DNA of 43,489 nucleotides, from contig JALHYA010000018.1 in the NCBI GenBank assembly GCA_022868165.1, positions 1-43,489 of the forward strand, written 5' to 3'. The translations under genes and the position numbers were made by a program. Shown piece after piece: positions 39,790 to 43,489 of the stretch. Positions within the stretch are counted from its first letter, which is position 1, and every line of letters starts with the position of its first letter. A model generated the notes under the pieces. It was given only the letters and a program-made list of their open reading frames with translations, made no database searches and was not told the origin of the DNA. Source of the DNA: Patescibacteria group bacterium. Its GTDB lineage: Bacteria > Patescibacteriota > Microgenomatia > UBA8517.

Positions 39790-42360
39790 ATGTGGAGAGA
39801 TAGGCTAAGGCACCGAAGGACCCCTTATATCTCCCGCTCGAGGGACCTGGTTAGACTTACCAAACTTGCCTTCCTGGCTGTTGTCGTTATTTTTTTGGGC
39901 GCATTCGTCGTTTTGCCTATTTTTTCTTTCGGACTCCCCTCTCCGGATAAAATCGTAAGACAGAGCGGATTTTCGACAAAAATTTTGGACAGAAACGGCG
40001 AAGTTCTTTACGATATTTATGCAAACCAAAACCGCACCCCCGTCCAGTTTTCGGATTTACCCGTGTATTTGAGAGAGGCAACAATTTCCATAGAGGATAA
40101 AAACTTTTACAAGCACCAAGGCTTTGACCCTACGGGAATACTCCGGGCAGCCTACAACATAGTCATATATCGCAAGCTGCAGGGAGGCTCGACTCTTACC
40201 CAACAGCTTGTCAAAACGGTTCTTTTGACACCCGACAGAACAATTTTCAGGAAAATCAGGGAATTTATTCTGGCGATTCAGATTGAAAGAAAATACTCAA
40301 AAGACCAAATTCTTCAGATGTATCTTAACGAAGCTCCTTACGGCGGAACCGCATGGGGGGTTGAGGCGGCAAGCGAAGTTTATTACGGCAAAAAGGTAAA
40401 AGATTTGGATTTGGTAGAGTCGGCTATTTTGGCGGGACTTCCCCAAAGTCCGTCTTATTATTCTCCTTTCGGTTCGAATTCGAAGGCATACATTAACCGA
40501 ACTTATGACGTTTTAAGAAGAATGCGCGAGGACGGATATATCACAAAGGACCAGGAGCAGGGGGCACGCGCCCAAGTTCCTAATGTCCAATTTGACGTTC
40601 AGGGCGCAAGCTTCAAAGCCCCGCATTTTGTCCAATACGTGCAGAAAATCTTAAATGACAGATACGGCGAAAGCGTAGTCGAAAAAGGAGGACTAAAAGT
40701 GACAACGACCCTTGACTGGAAGCTTCAGGACAAAGCCCAGCAAATAGTCTCCGACGAAATTTCGAAAGTCGAAAGCCAGCATATTACAAACGGCGCGGCC
40801 GTAGTAATGGATCCGCAAACGGGCGAAATTTTGGCAATGGTGGGTTCCAAAAACTTCAACGACCCCAATTACGACGGCCAGTTTAACGCTGCGGTGGATG
40901 CCCTAAGGCAGCCGGGTTCTTCTTTTAAGCCTTTTACATATGTCACGGCTTTTCATAAAGGTTTTACTGCGGCAACGCTTCTGATAGACGTTCCCACGAC
41001 TTTTCCCGGAGGAGCGAATAACCCCGACTATAAGCCGGTCAATTACGATGGAAAGTATAGAGGCCCGATGCAGGTGCGTTTTGCCCTGGCCAATTCCATA
41101 AATATTGCGGCGGTAAAAATGCTGGCAATGGTAGGAATAAAAGACGTATTGCAAACCGCAACCGATTTGGGAATTACTACTCTTCCCCCGACGCAAGACA
41201 CTCTTAATCGCGTCGGTCTTTCATTAACTCTTGGAGGCGGAGACGTGCGGCTGTTGGATATGACGGATGCCTACTCTCCGTTTATGAACAAGGGTTACAA
41301 AGTTGAGCCCGTATCGATTCTTAAGGTCGAAGACGCAAACGGCAAAGTATTGGAGGAAACAAAGCCCAAAAAGGGAAGAAGAGTTTTGTCCGAAGAAGAA
41401 GCTTGGCTTATAGCAAACATTCTTTCCGACAACAATGCCCGTGCCGAAATTTTCGGTACAAACTCGCTTTTGAATATTTCGGGAATTACGGCCGCAGTCA
41501 AAACAGGAACAACCAACGACAAAAAGGACAACTGGACGATTGGAGGAAATCCCAACTCGGTTGTCGGAGTTTGGGTCGGAAACAACGACAATACCTCGAT
41601 GCTAAATGTTGCCTCCGGAGTTTCGGGTGCCTCTCCAATTTGGAGAAGTATCCTTTTGGCGGCTTTGGTAGGCAAGCCCAATGTAGGTTTTGACAAGCCC
41701 GGAGGAATTGTTACGGCGGGAGTCGATAGTGTTTCCGGCTACGGTGCCCACGACGGATATCCTTCTAGGCAGGAATATTTTATTAAGGGAACCGAGCCGG
41801 GCAAAGACACGGTTCATGTAAAACTCAAGGTGTGTAAGAACGAAGGAAAGCTTGCAACGCCTTCGGACATTGCCGGAGGCAATTATGACGAGAAGGAGTT
41901 CTTTGTATTCAAGGAAGAAGACCCGACTGCTGGCCCCGGACAGCCCAATAAATGGCAGGAAGGAATAAATGCCTGGCTTACTTCACAAACGGATTCCAGG
42001 TATCACCCTCCAAGCGACTATTGCGGGACTTCCAATCCCTTGGACGTGCAGTTTGTAAATCCTACCAATCAGGCCGGAAGTCTTCCGTCCAATTTTACAA
42101 TTAAGTTTACGGCAAGCTCGACCAGCGACATTGTAAATGCGGACCTTTATATAGACGGGAGTAAAGTCCGCTCATATTCCGGCCCGCCCTATGAATACCC
42201 CGTAACAAGTCTTTCAAACGGCCCTCATACTTTTAGAGCAGTTGCACAGGATTCGGCAAATCACCAATCCGATAGATCCATAACGGCCTGTGTTGGAGTT
42301 GCCTGGGACTGTACGGCTACACCCACACCAACGCCTACCCCGACTCCAACACCCCCCTAA
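39790..42360 (+). CDS. Class A penicillin-binding protein (PBP1A-like) with Ig-like and Thr-Pro tail
   Basis: An 856-residue bifunctional peptidoglycan synthase. After a cytoplasmic basic stretch there is one membrane helix (LAFLAVVVIFLGAFVVLPIF). The GT51 domain has ATISIEDKNFYKHQGFDPTG and LQGGSTLTQQLVKTVLL. The transpeptidase has the SxxK serine in RQPGSSFKPFTYV, SIN as ANSINIAAVKM, and KTGTTNDKKDNW. From ~735 a beta-rich, Ig-like domain follows (PSNFTIKFTASSTSDIVNADLYIDG), and the protein ends in TP repeats (TPTPTPTPTPP). The tail may span or bind the wall. ATG 39790 is chosen; the track's extra 7 codons overlap the -10 box. Confidence 0.95.
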   Translation: MWRDRLRHRRTPYISRSRDLVRLTKLAFLAVVVIFLGAFVVLPIFSFGLPSPDKIVRQSGFSTKILDRNGEVLYDIYANQNRTPVQFSDLPVYLREATISIEDKNFYKHQGFDPTGILRAAYNIVIYRKLQGGSTLTQQLVKTVLLTPDRTIFRKIREFILAIQIERKYSKDQILQMYLNEAPYGGTAWGVEAASEVYYGKKVKDLDLVESAILAGLPQSPSYYSPFGSNSKAYINRTYDVLRRMREDGYITKDQEQGARAQVPNVQFDVQGASFKAPHFVQYVQKILNDRYGESVVEKGGLKVTTTLDWKLQDKAQQIVSDEISKVESQHITNGAAVVMDPQTGEILAMVGSKNFNDPNYDGQFNAAVDALRQPGSSFKPFTYVTAFHKGFTAATLLIDVPTTFPGGANNPDYKPVNYDGKYRGPMQVRFALANSINIAAVKMLAMVGIKDVLQTATDLGITTLPPTQDTLNRVGLSLTLGGGDVRLLDMTDAYSPFMNKGYKVEPVSILKVEDANGKVLEETKPKKGRRVLSEEEAWLIANILSDNNARAEIFGTNSLLNISGITAAVKTGTTNDKKDNWTIGGNPNSVVGVWVGNNDNTSMLNVASGVSGASPIWRSILLAALVGKPNVGFDKPGGIVTAGVDSVSGYGAHDGYPSRQEYFIKGTEPGKDTVHVKLKVCKNEGKLATPSDIAGGNYDEKEFFVFKEEDPTAGPGQPNKWQEGINAWLTSQTDSRYHPPSDYCGTSNPLDVQFVNPTNQAGSLPSNFTIKFTASSTSDIVNADLYIDGSKVRSYSGPPYEYPVTSLSNGPHTFRAVAQDSANHQSDRSITACVGVAWDCTATPTPTPTPTPTPP

Positions 42361-42386
42361 AACATTCGGGTTCGGGTTTGTTATGG

Positions 42387-42392
42387 TATAAT
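42387..42392 (+). promoter_or_regulatory. Extended -10 of the gene at 42407
   Basis: TGGTATAAT has the TGn extension; an AAGGGA SD-like site lies directly before the ATG 14 nt downstream. Confidence 0.5.
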
Positions 42393-42406
42393 CCTTCATC
42401 AAGGGA

Positions 42407-42856
42407 ATGACAGTAGAATTTTCGCAAAACAAAGCCGGATTGCTTAAGAAAGCAGAACACCTTCTATCTCTTAAGCGTTCCCGTCTTCCAAAAGGGATAA
42501 GAGATTATATAAGAACATTGAAGGAATCGGGTCAGCTTGAGCGGGCGGCTGCTATTGGTCGTCTGGCACACGAAGAGAAAACACAGCGAAGGGTTCTTAA
42601 TGCAGTTGATGAACTCCAAGCGACTGTTGTAGATATTATTCAGTACAATAATGGGGATGTCGTCGATCACCTAGTTAATCAAGTCAAAGCTATCTGGATT
42701 CTGGACAGAATGAATATAATCAACGGGGCAGAAAGATACGAGGAGTTGAAAGCGGTAATAGAGCGCCAGAGCCCTGATACACAAAAAGCTTTGGAGGCCA
42801 GATTTCCTTCGGTTAAGATGGAAATAAACCGTCTGTTTCCTACCCGCAGAATCTAA
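42407..42856 (+). CDS. Small hypothetical helical protein
   Basis: A 149-residue soluble, charged and apparently all-helical protein starting MTVEFSQNKAGLLKKAEHLL. The middle KGIRDYIRTLKESGQLERAAAIGRLAHEEK and the end EARFPSVKMEINRLFPTRRI show no motif I recognise. There is no signal peptide or cysteine pair. It has its own extended -10 and a short AAGGGA SD-like site. Its stop overlaps the pheT stop on the other strand by 2 nt. Function unknown. Confidence 0.65.
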   Translation: MTVEFSQNKAGLLKKAEHLLSLKRSRLPKGIRDYIRTLKESGQLERAAAIGRLAHEEKTQRRVLNAVDELQATVVDIIQYNNGDVVDHLVNQVKAIWILDRMNIINGAERYEELKAVIERQSPDTQKALEARFPSVKMEINRLFPTRRI

Positions 42857-43489
42857 TCCTTAATTCTTCCGCCGAACTTCTTTTCGGTTACTGAGATAAC
42901 CTTCTTCCTTATGATTTCCACATCTTTGTCGATAAGGGTTTTTGTGGGATGCTGGTACCAAATTCTGAAAGTGAAGAAGTCTTTGTATCGGTCGACGAGT
43001 TTTACGTCCGCGATTAGCCTGTCGGCACTTATCATTTTTTCCATAACTTCTCCCAAATAAGTTTTTTCCGGAAAAGAAAAAGTAATATCCTCGATTTGTG
43101 GGGGAAAGTTGGGAATGGGAACAAATGAGCGAAGCTCTTTGGACGCTTTTTGCAAGGACTCGGCAGGAAACTCATAGTAGATTAGACCGGACTCCAATAC
43201 TCCGAATTGGCCAATTTCGGTCTGTCCAGCTTTAATCGAAAGTCTTTGCGACGGCAAAAAGCCCCTGGAGTCTTCCGGAACAAATTTATAATCGATATTA
43301 AGTTTTTCAACAAGAGCCTCAACAATTCCCTTGGCATTTTCGTAAGAATACTCGGCAAAAATTCCAGCGATAGTCACTTGTTCGTTGGGCAAGTAACCTC
43401 TTTTTGGCAGATAAACATTTGCTATCTCGAACAAATGAAACGGCTCCTTTACTCCGGCATTTTCTTTTGCGGCTTTTTGCAAAGAAGGC
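42853..43489 (-). CDS. pheT: Phenylalanyl-tRNA synthetase beta subunit, C-terminal part (cut by window edge)
   Basis: The frame is open to the window edge; the track's first Met is an internal TTG (Leu), so the start lies outside. The ~210 visible residues begin with PFHLFEIANVYLP and VTIAGIFAEYSYENAKGIVE, part of the catalytic-like B6-B7 region. They end with the ferredoxin-fold anticodon-binding domain (FVPIPNFPPQIEDITFSFPE, then LVDRYKDFFTFRIWYQHPTKTL, then KKVISVTEKKFGGRIKD). The classic domain usually reads ...F..R......LRD; here it ends in FGGRIKD. Confidence 0.9.
   Translation of the reverse strand, partial: PSLQKAAKENAGVKEPFHLFEIANVYLPKRGYLPNEQVTIAGIFAEYSYENAKGIVEALVEKLNIDYKFVPEDSRGFLPSQRLSIKAGQTEIGQFGVLESGLIYYEFPAESLQKASKELRSFVPIPNFPPQIEDITFSFPEKTYLGEVMEKMISADRLIADVKLVDRYKDFFTFRIWYQHPTKTLIDKDVEIIRKKVISVTEKKFGGRIKD

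Overview
The window is a gene-dense bacterial segment with short intergenic gaps and many 4-nt ATGA/GTGA overlaps. It most likely comes from a Candidate Phyla Radiation (Patescibacteria) genome, plausibly Microgenomates. This rests on a monoderm type IV pilus set (PilB/T/C, PilD, PilM/N/O and many pseudopilins, with no PilP or PilQ), weak or absent Shine-Dalgarno sites, promoters only a few bases upstream of starts, and several conserved small proteins. TGA is clearly a stop codon, because ATGA overlaps join long ORFs, so this is not a lineage that reads TGA as glycine. The lineage call is an inference from gene content.

Left part (1-9.8 kb): the 3' end of an RluA pseudouridine synthase, a CaCA cation exchanger, a Kef/TrkA-type antiporter, a membrane protein with a LytR_C-like end, a TPR protein, YebC, a polytopic membrane protein, a ~790-nt gene-free stretch with a candidate structured RNA, a HAD-like hydrolase, a Xer-type tyrosine recombinase, a secreted lytic transglycosylase and a small alpha/beta-hydrolase-like protein.

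Middle (9.8-20.4 kb, mostly minus strand): a visibly GC-richer island with two tiny Flp-type pilins, a SIMPL-domain protein, two apparent gene remnants (LCP-like and PPC-like C termini) and two near-identical hairpins. Then come gyrA, a small unknown gene, a PD-(D/E)XK nuclease, a membrane H+-pyrophosphatase, gyrB and a DNA polymerase III delta'-like gene.

Type IV pilus locus (20.4-34.2 kb, plus strand): pilB-pilT-pilC, a ~460-nt gene-free but hairpin-rich gap, then a new promoter followed by a long run of pilins and pseudopilins with pilD, ending in pilM-pilN-pilO. Three of the pilin signal-peptide regions are built from seven heptanucleotide units of CGAATAC type. The inverted counterpart (GTATNNN units) lies around or just upstream of each start codon. 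Two of these pilins are fused into one ORF through such an array. This is the most unusual feature of the window.

Right part (34.2-43.5 kb): an HD-domain nucleotidase-like gene; a minus-strand housekeeping run tyrS - 34-aa membrane peptide - recG - rpmF - nusB - rnc, then rpsP - khpA; a class A penicillin-binding protein; a small unknown gene; and the 3' part of pheT. PBP, transglycosylase and LCP-like pieces point to a peptidoglycan-walled cell; PilB/PilT with PilM/N/O and PilC would form the pilus motor and platform.
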